A stretch of DNA of 64,000 nucleotides from Datisca glomerata (taxonomy: Eukaryota > Streptophyta > Magnoliopsida > Cucurbitales > Datiscaceae). Numbering within the stretch: position 1 is the first letter of the stretch; the number at the start of each line of letters is the position of its first letter. Shown one piece after another: positions 1-10,980 of the stretch. The translations under genes were made by a program, and so were the position numbers. The notes under the pieces were generated by a model. That model was not told the origin of the DNA. It ran no database searches and worked only from the letters and a program-made list of their open reading frames with translations. The stretch lies in contig QANY01013145.1 in the NCBI GenBank assembly GCA_003255025.1, positions 222,719 to 286,718 of the forward strand, in the 5' to 3' direction.

Positions 1-965
1 CAGTCTGAATGCCAACCTTGATACTCGATGATCACAATTTTCCACCTTAGTCATCTTATCCTTGATACGATGAGTGTAATCTCGCAATGATTCGCCTTTC
101 CTTATTGCCATCGTGAACATGTATTCTAAGTCCTCCATGAACATTTGGTAGGTGGAATACTACTCTAAGAACACAAAGGACATTCTAGTGAAGTTATCAA
201 TTGAACTAGGAGGGAGAGAGGGATACCACTTCAGATCATTACCGTCTAGACTCGTTGGGAACATCCTGCACATAAGTTCATCCTCATGCTGATAGAGTGC
301 CATTACTTGTATAAAGCATCATAGGTGGTCAACATGATCCATTTTCCCTTCATAGCATTTGAATTTTGGTGAGACAAACTTCTTAGGGAAGGGAGGCGCT
401 AGTATTTCTGGACACAACAGGGATTGCGAGAGTCTCCAGGTCTACTACTACGGCAGTATCCAATTTTTCCATTTTTATCATGTTACTTTAAATCATTCTT
501 TCCATTGCCCGTTTCATCATTACTCTACTGGACTGTTTTTACCTCCAGCCAATTTTTCGTTATCATGGGGTTTGACCTCCGTTTCTTCATGATGTATGTT
601 TTGGCTAGCCCCTCAGATTAAGTTGTCTGGCTGGTCGGGCTCCCATTTCTCCATCTTGGGAGTTCTTATTTTCTCGTTCTCCTCCCTTGGTTCTCTTCCC
701 AGGTTCTCTGGCTTGCTTTAGCCCACGATTCTATGACGTCCTATTAATGAGCTGCAATCTGCTCTTGCACTGTCTGTCGCATAGTGCATAACGCTTCACT
801 ATTTCAATTTTCAATGTTATGCATCCCCGTCAGAATAGTTTGGATCATCTCTAGCACTCTTGTGAGTGTGTAGGTTAGTTAACAGGATTATTGAGGGTGC
901 TGGCTTCATTCTCCATTTCTTGTGCAGTGTGTGATCTAGTTCGAGGCATTTTGTGTCGCGAACTT
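1..965 (-). pseudogene. Ty3/gypsy gag remnant
   Basis: Read on the minus strand, a gag-like protein starts near 945 (MPRTRSHTAQE) and continues, with stops and frame changes, to the window edge. The segment at about 375-1 is the conserved retrotransposon gag core: a KFKCYEGK stretch, then DHVDHL, QVMALYQHEDELMCRMFP, and DLKWYPSLPPSSID further on. Family knowledge: this core packs genomic RNA in the particle. Several in-frame stops make it non-coding. Protease and later domains would lie to the left, outside the window. It is not obviously the same family as the gag-like ORFs of element A. Confidence 0.8.
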
Positions 966-1337
966 GATTTAATCCTCAACTCTCAATGAAAGCACTAAAT
1001 TGTAAAGGAAAAAATCATCCACAATCGACAGTAAATAAATTTGGGAGGGAGAGAGAGAGTCAATGTAATATGATTGTAATTGCTCAATATTGGATTCAAT
1101 CAGTTACATAAAATCTTATACAACTTATCTATTTCTAACTAAAAATAGAATCTTTAGAATATTCCGTTTAGATTTAGTCATCAATATTATCAATCAAATG
1201 TAATCTTGATCCCTCATTTAATCCAACAGTCATGGTTGATCTTCTCTGATTTTTATGTCATCAAGCCGTGTGCTTGTTTTTTATTGGCTTTCATTTCCCT
1301 TTTCTGTGATTTGGTAGAAGGAGAAAATCACGCCCGT
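966..1337. other. AT-rich spacer, no gene seen
   Basis: Between the gypsy gag start and the copia reverse-transcriptase end there is no convincing coding frame on either strand. It contains a GA-rich run near 1046-1062 and may include the 5' leader or LTR of the gypsy remnant and the 3' end of the copia remnant. No LTR pair could be identified. Confidence 0.4.
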
Positions 1338-1716
1338 TCAAGTTCTTTTGTAGTTCATGATATACATCAAGCTACCAATTATCTGATAGTACTCCAAATG
1401 AGAGACTCCAACCCCATCGTTCTTCCTCACCTTATAGTTTGAGTTGAATGGAGTTACAACTGGTTTGCTTTCAAATTGGTGGAGGTTATTTAAGATCATT
1501 TCAACATAATGATATGGAGTAATGATATATTCATCAGAATTTTGCTTCACTTGAATTCCAAGAATGAAATATGTTAGATCACCAAGTTTTTCATGTCAAA
1601 GTTAGAACTCAACATCTTCTTGGTAGAAGATAATACATCATTCTTTGTTCCCATTATAAGCATATCATTGACATATAAGCGTATTATGATAAATAGATCA
1701 CAAATCTTTCACTCAC

Positions 1717-2384
1717 TAAGACTGCAGTGGAGTAGAGTAGCCGTGTCACGAAGTTCCTTACCTTAGCTGGATCTCACTGGTGCCACCTAAATGGTAGGTA
1801 GGAGATGGATGTGTGACATTTGGAGCTGTCGTTCATGCACCTGTCCCCAATGGAAGAATGAGTGATCCATTCACCTGCAGATCATGACCTTACCACTTGG
1901 TCCCCAATGGCCAGCGGTGGATTCGGTATTACAGCTCATGTTCATTTGCGCTGCACTTTCCCGATAAACTAGACACATGTTACCTGTAGGAAGTATGGTT
2001 GCGAAAGTGACTTTGGTATGCCAGTTAAAGTTCAACTCCTCGCTTTACGTTAGCACACTATAGGTTGGTTCGAGGCTCTACGCTCTTTCTTTCTGTGTGG
2101 GACGATGCCGGGGAGTGAAGGGAATGCGTCGAGGCGGCGAACAACAAGACTACACTACATTTTGGCTTTTCCTTCCATGAGATGAGCCCAGTGCATTGGA
2201 CTGATGGCTTAAACTAGGCTTAAGATTGGAAACCTCTAAATCTGCTTCCACTATCATGGGGTAGAACTCTCTGTGTTAGGAGTGCACAGGGACGTGAGAA
2301 CCAATCCAAGTAATCCACCACTTTTTCTAGAAAATCTACCTCTGGCAAGATAGGGCAACGCCAAAAAGCCGTATAGTTCAGGAG
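1717..2384. other. GC-richer insert inside copia RT (possible mitochondrial DNA)
   Basis: A ~670-bp block of clearly different base composition interrupts the copia reverse transcriptase between the region before the YVDD box (right) and the box itself (left). The 7-mer CACTCAC occurs at both junctions (1710-1716 and 2385-2391), so it may be a target duplication or microhomology. No ORF, terminal repeat or poly(A) tail is visible. The texture (for example the GATGCCGGGGAGTGAAGGG stretch near 2104) resembles plant mitochondrial intron or spacer DNA, but this is an impression without a database search. A fragment of another repeat is the alternative. Confidence 0.4.
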
Positions 2385-3730
2385 CACTCACATTTTTTAT
2401 GGCTTCCTCTTTTATTTTTGAAATTTACCTTTAATATGGACACATTTGTCACATTTATTTATCTTGAAACCATTTGATAACATAGTGTAATCAAATTTTT
2501 CATGCCACTACACATGAGCTTGTTTTAATCGGTAAAGAGATTTAACAAGCTTACAAACCGTTCATTCTTGGCCCTTAATAATGATGAACCCTTCAAGTTG
2601 TTCCATGTAGATTTTTTCATCCAATTCTCCATTTAAGAAAGAAGCCTTTTCATCCATTTCAACGTGTACTAGATCTTCCTCCTGCAGATAACCTTTAGCT
2701 ACCAACCGAGCTTTGTATTTGTCAATCGTACCATCAACTCTTAGTTTTCTTTTGAAAATCCATTTACGACCTACAAGTTTATTCCTAGGTGAAAGATCAA
2801 CAAATAAGCGACTGTTATTTTGTAAAATGGATTCTATCTCACTATTAATGGCTTCCTTCCAAGAACAAGCTTCAGATTGGAAATCGCCGTTTTGTAATTT
2901 TTAGGTTTGGCTTCCATAAAGTATGAAGAACTCTGGTCCAAATGAGGTACTTGTTCTAGCTTTTTTGCTTTTTCTAGGCTCAAGTTTAGATTCTTCATCA
3001 TTTTGAGCAATAGATGATCTTTCTCCTATACCTCATTTTGCATGTTGATTGTGCCTTTCTTCCTTAAATGAAAAAATATTCTCAAAGAATTCGGCATTAG
3101 TAGACTCCATTATAGTGTTAGTACTTATGTTAGAAATTTTTGACTTAGTCACCAAAAATCTAAACACCACTATTTAATGCGTATCCAATGAAAACAAAAT
3201 CTATAATCTTGAATCCACTTACCTTTTATAGAGCCCACACTTTTATAATTTTACAGGAAGACAACTTCAGTTTCCACATTTCATAAGGTAACTTGTTGGT
3301 TTTCTTATGTGAAATTCTATTAAGTATGATGCTAGCCGTAAGTAAGGCCTCCCCTATAAATTTTAAGGTAATCCAAAATGGTCAACATGCAGTTCACCAT
3401 GTCCTTCAGAGTTCTATTTTTCCTTTAGTCATCCCATTTTGTTGAGGCATGTAAGGTGTAGTAGTTTGATAGACTATGCCATGATGAGCACAAAATTCAG
3501 AGGGTGTGGTGGAATCATATTCCTATCATCAATCATATCTAAGCACATTAATCTTCCTTCTACGTTTATTTTCAACTTCAGATTCGTATGTTTGAAACAT
3601 ATCCAAAGTCTCATATTTTGAACGTAACAAGTAGACGTAACATAACTTACTATGATCATCAATAAATGTTATAAAATATTTTCTGCCTCTTCGGCCATGT
3701 GAAAAGTTATATTACATGAACCACTATGTG

Positions 3731-4270
3731 TTAATACAAGTAATTCACTAGTTCTTTTATAGGTTTGAACGATTTTCTAGTAAATTTGGATTCAACACTT
3801 CTTTCACATTTACGTCTCTTTCCTATGTCAAATTTTGGTAATAAACCTAAGCTAATCATTCTTTGCATATATTTGATATTTAACTGACCTAATCTAGTAC
3901 GAACAATATCACATAACTCAACAATATAAATAGAAAATGTAGATTTTTCATTAACACAAACAATAGAGGTAACCATTACATTAAGTTTAAAGAGACCATC
4001 ATGCACATCCCGTACCCATAAACATTCCCCCCCTTTTGTCAAGACAAACTTATCAGAATCAAATACTAGTTTAAATCCATTATTGCATAGGAGATATCCA
4101 TAAATCAAATTCCTACAAAATTCAAGCACGTGGAGTCCATCAATGAGAGTGCATTGCTTTCCTGACGTAAATTTCAGAGGCACTTTCCTTTCCCCTTCAT
4201 AGTTAGCTTTAGAGTCATTTCTTATGTATAGCTTTTCACCATCTTCAACCTCTTGATAAGTTGAAACCAA
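3731..4270 (-). pseudogene. Copia gag-pre-integrase domain
   Basis: The longest surviving frame of the copia remnant, 179 residues. It reads through the region between protease and integrase: GERKVPLKFTSGKQCTL, then NGFKLVFDSDKFVLTKGG, then DGLFKLNV, followed by the RLGQLNIKYMQRMISLGLLPKF stretch that corresponds to the usual LGH..-type linker before the integrase zinc finger. The zinc-finger histidine is replaced (RLGQ instead of RLGH). In the family this segment is part of one Gag-Pol polyprotein, so it is not an independent gene and its first codon is not a real start. Confidence 0.8.
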
Positions 4271-4440
4271 AGTTTTATCACCATAGATGTGCCTAGTAGC
4301 ACTAGTATCAACTCACTAAGTAGTTGCATAAGTCATCAATTTTGGTCACATTAGCCAGATTTTTCTTTCATCAATGGAGGCTTGGGCGGCTCTTCCCCTT
4401 AACCCAAACTGAAATTAGAAAAGGAAGATAAAAATATATA

Positions 4441-4667
4441 GGGAATGTTGGGTATCGTTTTTAAAAATGGGGGTAGTTTAGAAAATGTAAAAAATTAAAA
4501 ACAAATTAAGATAATAAGCTACATTATTCTAACTTAAAATTTATTGACTTTTTAGCTTATTTAAGCTACTGCCTTATTTTAATAGCCAAAACCCCCTAAA
4601 ATAAGCTAGTAACTTATTTAAGTTATAAACTATAAGCTGCTACTTCTAAGCCGAGCCAAACATGACC
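4441..4667. mobile_element. Small MITE-like element
   Basis: About 227 bp, very AT-rich, with imperfect inverted ends: GGGAATGTTGGG at the left and a right end whose complement begins GGTCATGTTTGG. The interior repeats the word AAGCTA/TAGCTT several times. Both ends abut TA. No coding capacity. Family assignment is uncertain (hAT- or Tc1/mariner-type MITEs both fit). Confidence 0.4.
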
Positions 4668-4734
4668 TATATTACAAAATTCAATCTAGGAGCAGCATTG
4701 TAACAAAAGAGTTAGCTAATAGGGAAATTGGCAT

Positions 4735-4935
4735 GCAAAATCATTCAGAAGAGAGTTCAGAAGCTACAGAAAGTGAGGTTAACAAAGATAAAGAGGAAGA
4801 AGTACTTCACAACATTACATAGACGCGTCGTAGTAAGAGGAAATCACACTCTCCTGAAAGATACATTTCTAAGTCTATCTCAGAAGAATATGATTCAGAC
4901 CCTTAGAACTACAATGAGGCCAAGTTAGGATCATG
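4735..4935 (+). pseudogene. Copia integrase/RT linker scrap
   Basis: Plus-strand frame rich in acidic residues (ESSEATESEVNKDKEEE), followed after a stop by RRSKRKSHSPERYISKSISEE and, after another stop, NYNEAK. Family knowledge: this is the hinge between integrase and reverse transcriptase in copia polyproteins (the R-S-x-R-x-x-x-P-E-R-Y region ending in the tyrosine/asparagine-glutamate-alanine box). It is opposite in strand to the copia element at 1.3-4.4 kb, so it is a separate fragment. Confidence 0.55.
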
Positions 4936-5176
4936 CCGTAAAAATACAAGGATTCAGTGATTGCTACATGAGATTGCTACATGAGATGCAGTAGCAACGC
5001 ACCATAGTGGCACTCGCGGGTAAGCTGGTGGCCACGGGTCCTGGTGAGTGGCGGCGGTCATGATGGCTCACAGTGGATATGATGGCCAAGGCAATGCTGG
5101 ATGGTTGTAAAGGCTGAAGGATGTCATCTCAACCCCAAGATTAACATTCTGCAAGACTAGGGTTTATCTTTATGCA
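4936..5176. other. Spacer, no gene seen
   Basis: Short GC-richer stretch rich in GGTGGC/GGCGG words between the copia scrap and the left LTR of element A. No convincing frame or RNA gene was seen. Confidence 0.4.
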
Positions 5177-5920
5177 TGTTATGGGTATTTTCCAACCACC
5201 AGTAACACAACGACATATGTGACAGCCTATCGAGAAATTTGTCACTTAGGAACTTTTGAAAAAAAAGCAGACCACATCTGGTCGGGCACTATGGAGCTTA
5301 GGTCATACAGACCCAAGCACAAGAAGGGTAGGAGCAATGTTGAGGTATAATAAAACGAGCTCAGGCTGTCCCCTAGAACAAGGTCATCATTACCCATCGA
5401 AAAGTGACGCCTAACGGGTCTAATCACCATGACGTAGTGTCACGATGGTCTCCACATGGTCATTTTGACATTGAATGTCCATCACTTTATGTCAATATCA
5501 CCTCATTTCCATCCAATCGACAGTAGGGGAAACAGGCTTCATGTCTCACAAAACTTCTCCAACATGTCTCTAAGAGACTTCTTCGACACCCTTCCACCAG
5601 CTCGAGGACCTAGGTATAAGCTCATTGGCCAATCAACATAAGAGGTACGCCTATTCTCCCTAAAAAAGAAAATTGACTCTAAGAGATCGACCATGGACTA
5701 ACTAAAGCATAGGAGCTCCTCGACGAGGAAACCACCCCCGAGTTCTCCTCATCTTGGAGTTCTTTGTTTGTGTTCTTTACAGACTCAAGGGACCCCATCT
5801 GAGGAAAAAGTGCATGAAGATCACCGTTATGGTCTTCGATCCAAACCAACATTCAGAGAGGAACATCGCCTTAAGGGGAGATTGCAGTAAAATTACTGTG
5901 CCAGTTTTTGGGCTAAAACT
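5177..5920 (+). repeat. Element A 5' LTR
   Basis: Begins TGTTATGGGTATTTTCC and ends GGGCTAAAACT. It aligns along its whole length with 30881-31616, for example the shared word GCACTATGGAGCT and the shared tract ending TTACTGTG near 5900. The terminal CA of the ancestral LTR is CT here. The copies differ by scattered substitutions and small indels, which indicates an old insertion. Confidence 0.85.
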
Positions 5921-7250
5921 ATTGACGACGTCTGTGGAGCCGATTACAAAGTCATCCTTGTTGAAGCATTATGAGCCCTTTCTCTTCCTGCAAAGAGAAG
6001 ATGTTCCCTACGTTCTACACCAGAGAAGCTCGAGCGTAGAGGTAGCCCAGCCCATCTCTTCCCTAGGTAAGGAACCTTCTACCCCTTCAAGACTATCCAA
6101 CAAATGAAGAAAGATGTGGTGGTTGTAACCTCTAAGATAACCTAGAAGGAAAGGAAAGATGTGTCAGACACTGTATAAGTCACGGGGGTTTCTTGCACGG
6201 GAATGATCCCTCCCACGGCTCAAGAGGTCACTGGAAAAGTGGTCACACGCTCCCAGAGTCCCAGTAGAAGCCATCCAGGGAAAGACGGAACAACCACCCA
6301 ACTAGAGGCGAGTGTCACCCCTCAAGGAGGCCGGAACCAAAAAAAAAATCCAGGCTGTGAAGGGCTAAATTCCTCTCTTATGAGGTTCTAGTTGAGGTCT
6401 CCCTCAAAAGGCAAAGGGAAAAATCCCTGAAGAACCTTTTTGAGCAATATGAAAGCATGCATAAAGATACTAGGGGGTCGTCCACCGTCCGAGATTTGGT
6501 ACCCCTCTGGCCACCATGAAGAAACTGCTCGATGTGGCTGGTTGAGCCAAGGATTAGTCCTGGATGAAATAGAGAGGCTTGCATAAGCCCTCCTCTATAG
6601 CCGAGGTGCAAGCCCCAACCACGTGGCCCCAGACCCTTGTAATCCACAACGGGTGGAACAGAAGGACGAAGATCATGTTGAAACTAGAGCGCAAGCTCGT
6701 AAGTCATCCCATGACACAAAGCCCTAGTGAGAGGGCAAGAGAGATTGCCAGCCCCTTCACACCAGCGCTTGATGAAGTCAAGAACTTTAGTAGACCCCTA
6801 CACGGGCATGTTCCCCTCAGGCCCATAGACGGGGCGATTGGAACCATAAGGATAGAGGAGCTTGTTGCCGATACCCTAACCTGGGCGTCATCCCTTGGAA
6901 GGGGACCTGGGAGGTCGGGAAAGTTGCTCATACTCTCATTGGAGCGTCAAAGAAGGAAATTCAAGAAGAGTCAACGCTCAACCCTAAGTAAGGTGCAGAG
7001 CCCAAGGTGCCTCACCATTAAGGCAAAGGTGAAGCGCAGAGAAAGGTGCGCTCCCATAAAAATGAAGGACCAAAACCAAGGAGACGGGAGCTCGGCTATT
7101 TCAGTCCCCCCCCAGCGCCTTTATATAACAGGCTCGTCGATAATTTTCCAGATAAAAGATTTTCCTTATGTGAATCAAGGATTATAGATTATAGCATATT
7201 TTCTAAATGACCTCATAGCTGTTCTACGAGCCTCCGTGGATCGACTTTTC
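5754..7250 (+). pseudogene. Element A leader and gag-like region
   Basis: Three plus-strand frames (5754-6107, 6203-6391, 6579-7187) cover the LTR end, leader and gag. The third, 202 codons, contains SPFTPALDEVKNFSRPLHG. This is the entry to the gag core of plant gypsy elements (normally SPFT..I, then P..FK.P....YDG), but the core itself is not preserved. The remainder is basic and low in complexity. Stops and frame changes separate the pieces. No zinc knuckle or protease was seen before the element is interrupted at 7395. Confidence 0.6.
5921..5942 (+). promoter_or_regulatory. Element A primer-binding-site-like sequence
   Basis: Directly after the left LTR, ATTGACGACGTCTGTGGAGC resembles the TTGGCGCCGTCTGTGGGG type of plant gypsy primer-binding site, with substitutions. 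The tRNA was not identified. Confidence 0.5.
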
Positions 7251-7264
7251 TACGACACATAACA

Positions 7265-7394
7265 AAGGCAAAAAGAGGTGATTGGTAAAGGCGTTCTAGC
7301 TGTCAGCCGGGATGAAATAAGAAGTGATGATTGCTAATGATGCTCTAGCTGACCAGTCGAGATTAAACAAAAAGTGATGACTGGAAAATATACT
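7265..7394 (+). repeat. Element A 57-bp tandem repeats (left part)
   Basis: Repeated unit of about 57 bp with the words GTGATGACTGG, GCTCTAGC and GACCAGTCG. The array is cut by element B and continues at 22597. Joining the two sides across B, with one ATACT removed, keeps the repeat phase. Confidence 0.75.
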
Positions 7395-9792
7395 TGCCGC
7401 AACGTGCATGCGACACAGAACAACGATTGGAAAATCATTTTTTGAAAAAAAAAGAAATTCGGAGTCGCCACCAATCATTTTAGGAAGTGATTGGTCACCT
7501 AATTTTAAAATAAAATATTTTGGTCTACGAAAATTTAAAGTTGGTTCTGGAGTCATTTGCGTGTGGGGAATGTATTAGCACCCCACACCGCCTATTATGA
7601 AAAATGGTTACCAATTTTAATAAAATACTATCCAAATTATTTTTTAAAATAATGTTATAAAAATTTAATTTTGAATGTCCCATTTGGTACATTTTGCATC
7701 ATAAAAATGAGTAAATAAATTACCTTCAACGGGTGATATAAAGACCATTAATTTTTTTTAATAAAAGCGTTATTGGAGTTACTCTCGTTATTTTAAAAAA
7801 TAACTCCTCACCTCAGTAATTTGAGAAATTTGGTATCCCAAAAATTCTAAAGTCCGTCATCGAATTTTTTTTAGTGAAAACTAAATAAAAAAATTTACAA
7901 AATTTAAATCAAATTGTTATGATTTTAATTTACGAAATTGTTATGATTTTAATTTACGAGTGTCAATTCTGATGATAAAAGAATAAAATAATAATCACAT
8001 ACAACCGTGACATATGACAATAATACATATATAAATAAGAACAGATAACAACTATTAATTAAAAAAGAATAATGGAAAGGAATGTTAGAAATGATAAATA
8101 TGTATGATAAATTTTTAAAAAAAAATATGTAGTGTGAAAATAATGAAACAAGACGTGAAATAATTAAAAATATATATAAAAATAAATTAAAACAAACTAA
8201 TAATATCTACTGAAAAATAGAAAAATAAACAAACATTAAAAAATAAAAATAAAATGTAAACAACAATAAAATAAAAAAAACTAAAAAAAAATAAAAATAA
8301 CAAAAAAAATGTTTTTACAGAGGGTGACATCACCCTCTGTTAAGTGACAGAGGGTGACGTCACCCTTTGTTAAGTGACAGAGGGTGACGTCACCTTCTGT
8401 TTTTTTAAAATTTTTGTTTTTCTACATATATATGTGTATGTAATTGTTTAGTAAATAAATTAATAATAAATTTGTTATGTGTAAAATAAATTAATCTATG
8501 AAAAGAAATGCTTAATTTTATACATAATTAGCGTGAGCATTCTTTTATTTTTACTACATGCTAATCAAATAGCAAAAGAATAATCATGAATGTTATACCC
8601 AATGCAAATCAAATAGCAAAAGAAAAATCTTGAATGTTAACTAATATAAACAAGTGTCACTAAAAAAGAATAATTTTGTTTGAGATATAAATATACTATT
8701 TTTTTATTTTGGACTACTTACTTCACGAATTACCATTTTTCTTTTCTTTCTTCATTGCTAGGAATGATCATGGATGATAATTAGTTTAAATAAGTGTCAC
8801 TAAAGTAAATCCATAAACCTTTCGAAATAAAATAATTTTTGTTTGAGATATAAATATACTATTTTTTATTTTGGACCACTTAGTTCACTAATTGCCATTT
8901 TTTATTTCTTCCTTCATTGTTAGGAATGATCATGGATGGTAACTAGTTCAAACATGTGTAACAAAAATGATGATAAAAAATTAAAAAGAAAATAAGAGAA
9001 GACTTGTAAGAACATAAAAAATCAGAGCTTAAATATTTGCATAATCTTGTATAGAGGTTTTACTCTCTATTTTATGCATTTTTATGTATGGGAAATTATC
9101 ATAGGATGTCTTTTCATCAAATGCACACTTTCAACCCATTAAATGGTTGATTCACATTGAGTTAATTTTACACTTCTCAAAAGTTTATCCTCATTCTCAT
9201 TGATTGAGTTGATGAAAAAAAAGATCTCATCATCAAACTTGTAGAGAGATAAACAATATATGAAAATAAAACTTAAGATTAAAAGTAGGAGAAATGATAA
9301 AGAATGAGCAAACAAACCTATATATGGAAAATGAAACAAAAAAAAATCGAATACATGAGTATGAATAAGAGAGATGATTAATTAGAATAAACAAAATATA
9401 CTGTAAGCTAAAATGTAAGAGATTAGAATTACCTTAATAAAAATAAAATGAGAAGATGGAAGATGAATAGAAATGAAAACTCTCATTTTTTCTCTTTTTC
9501 ATTATTTTCTCAAAATCTCTCTTTCTCTCTCTAAAATCTCTTCTCTTCCTCACTCTCCCAAATATCTCATTTCAAGTGAAGACCTCCCCTCTATTTTATA
9601 GGCAAACTTAGGGTCTCACTTTTTTAATTTTAGTCTTTTTGTTCCACTTTTTTATTTTTAGTCATTGGACAAATTTTCTTATTTTTTAGGCATTGGGCTA
9701 TTTTTCAAATCATACATATAGTCTTAGACTAGCATGTGGGCAAAAAAATAAAATTTGTAAAGTATTGGACCGGACAAAATACGGTATCTACA
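7395..9792 (-). repeat. Element B 3' LTR
   Basis: Left LTR copy, 2398 bp, beginning TGCCGCAACGTGCATGCGAC and ending ACGGTATCTACA. It matches 20227-22591 along its length with many substitutions and several indels. It contains a triple palindrome at 8317-8400 that the other LTR has lost or rearranged. Small ORFs inside have no recognisable product. Confidence 0.92.
8317..8400. promoter_or_regulatory. Three tandem TGACGTCA-centred palindromes
   Basis: Three 24-bp inverted repeats at 8317-8340, 8347-8370 and 8377-8400, each ACAGAGGGTGAC followed by its mirror, separated by the spacer TAAGTG (30-bp period). The centre TGACGTCA is the palindromic core bound by plant bZIP/TGA factors (family knowledge); in the first copy it is TGACATCA. 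In the other LTR, similar but degraded copies lie near 21049 and 21250. They may be an LTR enhancer or a hairpin; no function is shown. Confidence 0.6.
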
Positions 9793-9806
9793 ACTGCCCC
9801 CCCTTT
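9793..9806 (-). promoter_or_regulatory. Element B polypurine tract
   Basis: On the minus strand AAAGGGGGGGCAGT immediately precedes the 3' LTR. This is the expected plus-strand primer for reverse transcription and fixes the element's orientation. Confidence 0.85.
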
Positions 9807-9937
9807 GTTCACGTTTCTAAACTTACAAGGTGTACAAATGTGTAGATAAGTATTTTGATCAAGAAAAAGTTATATAGATAAAGGAAATAGAAACCTAGAC
9901 TTATTCGGGTTCTATGATATGACGGAACTTATGAAAT

Positions 9938-10496
9938 GGATCTGGATAGACACAGGCTTCGACCTTGACTTAATTCGGGTTTGATTTAACCTTATAAATT
10001 AAAACGGACCAGACGCTGACACCAGGCTTCGACCGCGATAAAGTCGGGTTTGATTTAACCTAAGATAAAGAAAGGACGTGGACCTGGATAGATGCAGGCT
10101 TCGACCTCGACTCGATGGGGGTTTGATTTAACCATATTAATTGAAACGGACCAGGCGTTGACACCAGGCTTCGATCGCGACAAAGTCAGGTTTGATTTAA
10201 CCAAAGATAAAGAAACGACGTGGACCTGAATATAGGCAGGCTTCGATCTAAACTCGATGCGGGTTTGATTTAACCATAGATAAAGGAAGGGCGTGGACCT
10301 GGATAGATGCAGGCGTCGACCTTGAGTCGGTGCGAGTTCGATTTAACCTTATTAATGAAAATGGATCAGGCGCTGACATAGGGCTTCGACCACGACAAGG
10401 TCAGATTCGATTTAACCAAGATATTTGAAAGGAAATGAACCTGGATAGACGCAGGCTTTGACCTCGACTCGATTCAGGTTCGATTTAACTAAAGAT
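9938..10496 (-). repeat. 71-bp tandem repeats in element B 3' UTR
   Basis: Eight units of about 70-73 bp, marked by AGGCTTCGACC at about 9953, 10023, 10095, 10165, 10237, 10310, 10381 and 10453. Two subtypes exist: one contains GGACCTGGATAGATGCAGG, the other GGACCAGGCGTTGACACCAGG. They alternate for the first five units, then one repeats. Each unit ends near TTTGATTTAACC. They lie between integrase and polypurine tract, where Ogre-type elements are known to carry tandem repeats. Confidence 0.85.
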
Positions 10497-10980
10497 GCTG
10501 AAATGATATTTCATCTTATATTTACAAGTTTCATATGGTGCAAGAGCTAGACTAATGCATGCTCTAAATGTTGGAAAGTCATGTATGGATTTTGAAAGAA
10601 TATATTTAAATGATTCATGCACTTGAATTACATCAAAACAGATTAATATGATGCATGTCTATGCGTTGTAATTATTGAATATAAATGTAAAGTAGTGATT
10701 TTGAGTGCATGCATGATTGAAAACATTTGTAAGAAAATTATTTGATGATTTCTTTTGAAAGTTGACTAATGTCACCATATCCTTCACCCTTCAAATCAAT
10801 CACTTAGCCTAAGGTCATGGAATCGCAATGAAGTATCGAGCATACTTTCAAGAAAATGATGCATCTTTATTCATTGGTTTGTGCCCCAGTATTCGTCTTC
10901 ACATTGATGATGAAGAAAAAGTGGATAATTTCACCACATTTGGCTTCTTTTTGTACTTTAATTGCAATCCTTCAATCGTG
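10497..10980 (-). other. Element B 3' untranslated region
   Basis: About 480 bp between the integrase end and the 71-bp repeats. No extra ORF or hairpin was recognised. Confidence 0.5.

Larger units (their letters stand above)
1338..4400 (-). mobile_element. Degraded Ty1/copia retrotransposon
   Basis: Domains occur in copia order on the minus strand: a protease-like DTSATRH motif (about 4325-4305), the gag-pre-integrase (4270-3731), an integrase stretch (about 3480-3240), and the reverse transcriptase start (about 2900-2700, including KLVGRKWIFKRKL and YKARLVAKGY). After an insertion at 1717-2384 come the LYVNDMLI form of the YVDD catalytic box (near 1680) and the RT tail (1550-1338, containing LEYYQIIGSLMY). 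Multiple stops and frameshifts mean it is dead. No LTRs were recognised, so the ends are approximate. Confidence 0.85.

Noticed and set aside
9938..10496. CRISPR-like regular spacing
   Set aside because: Units are repeated along their whole length with no unique spacers, and the host is a plant. They are retrotransposon tandem repeats.
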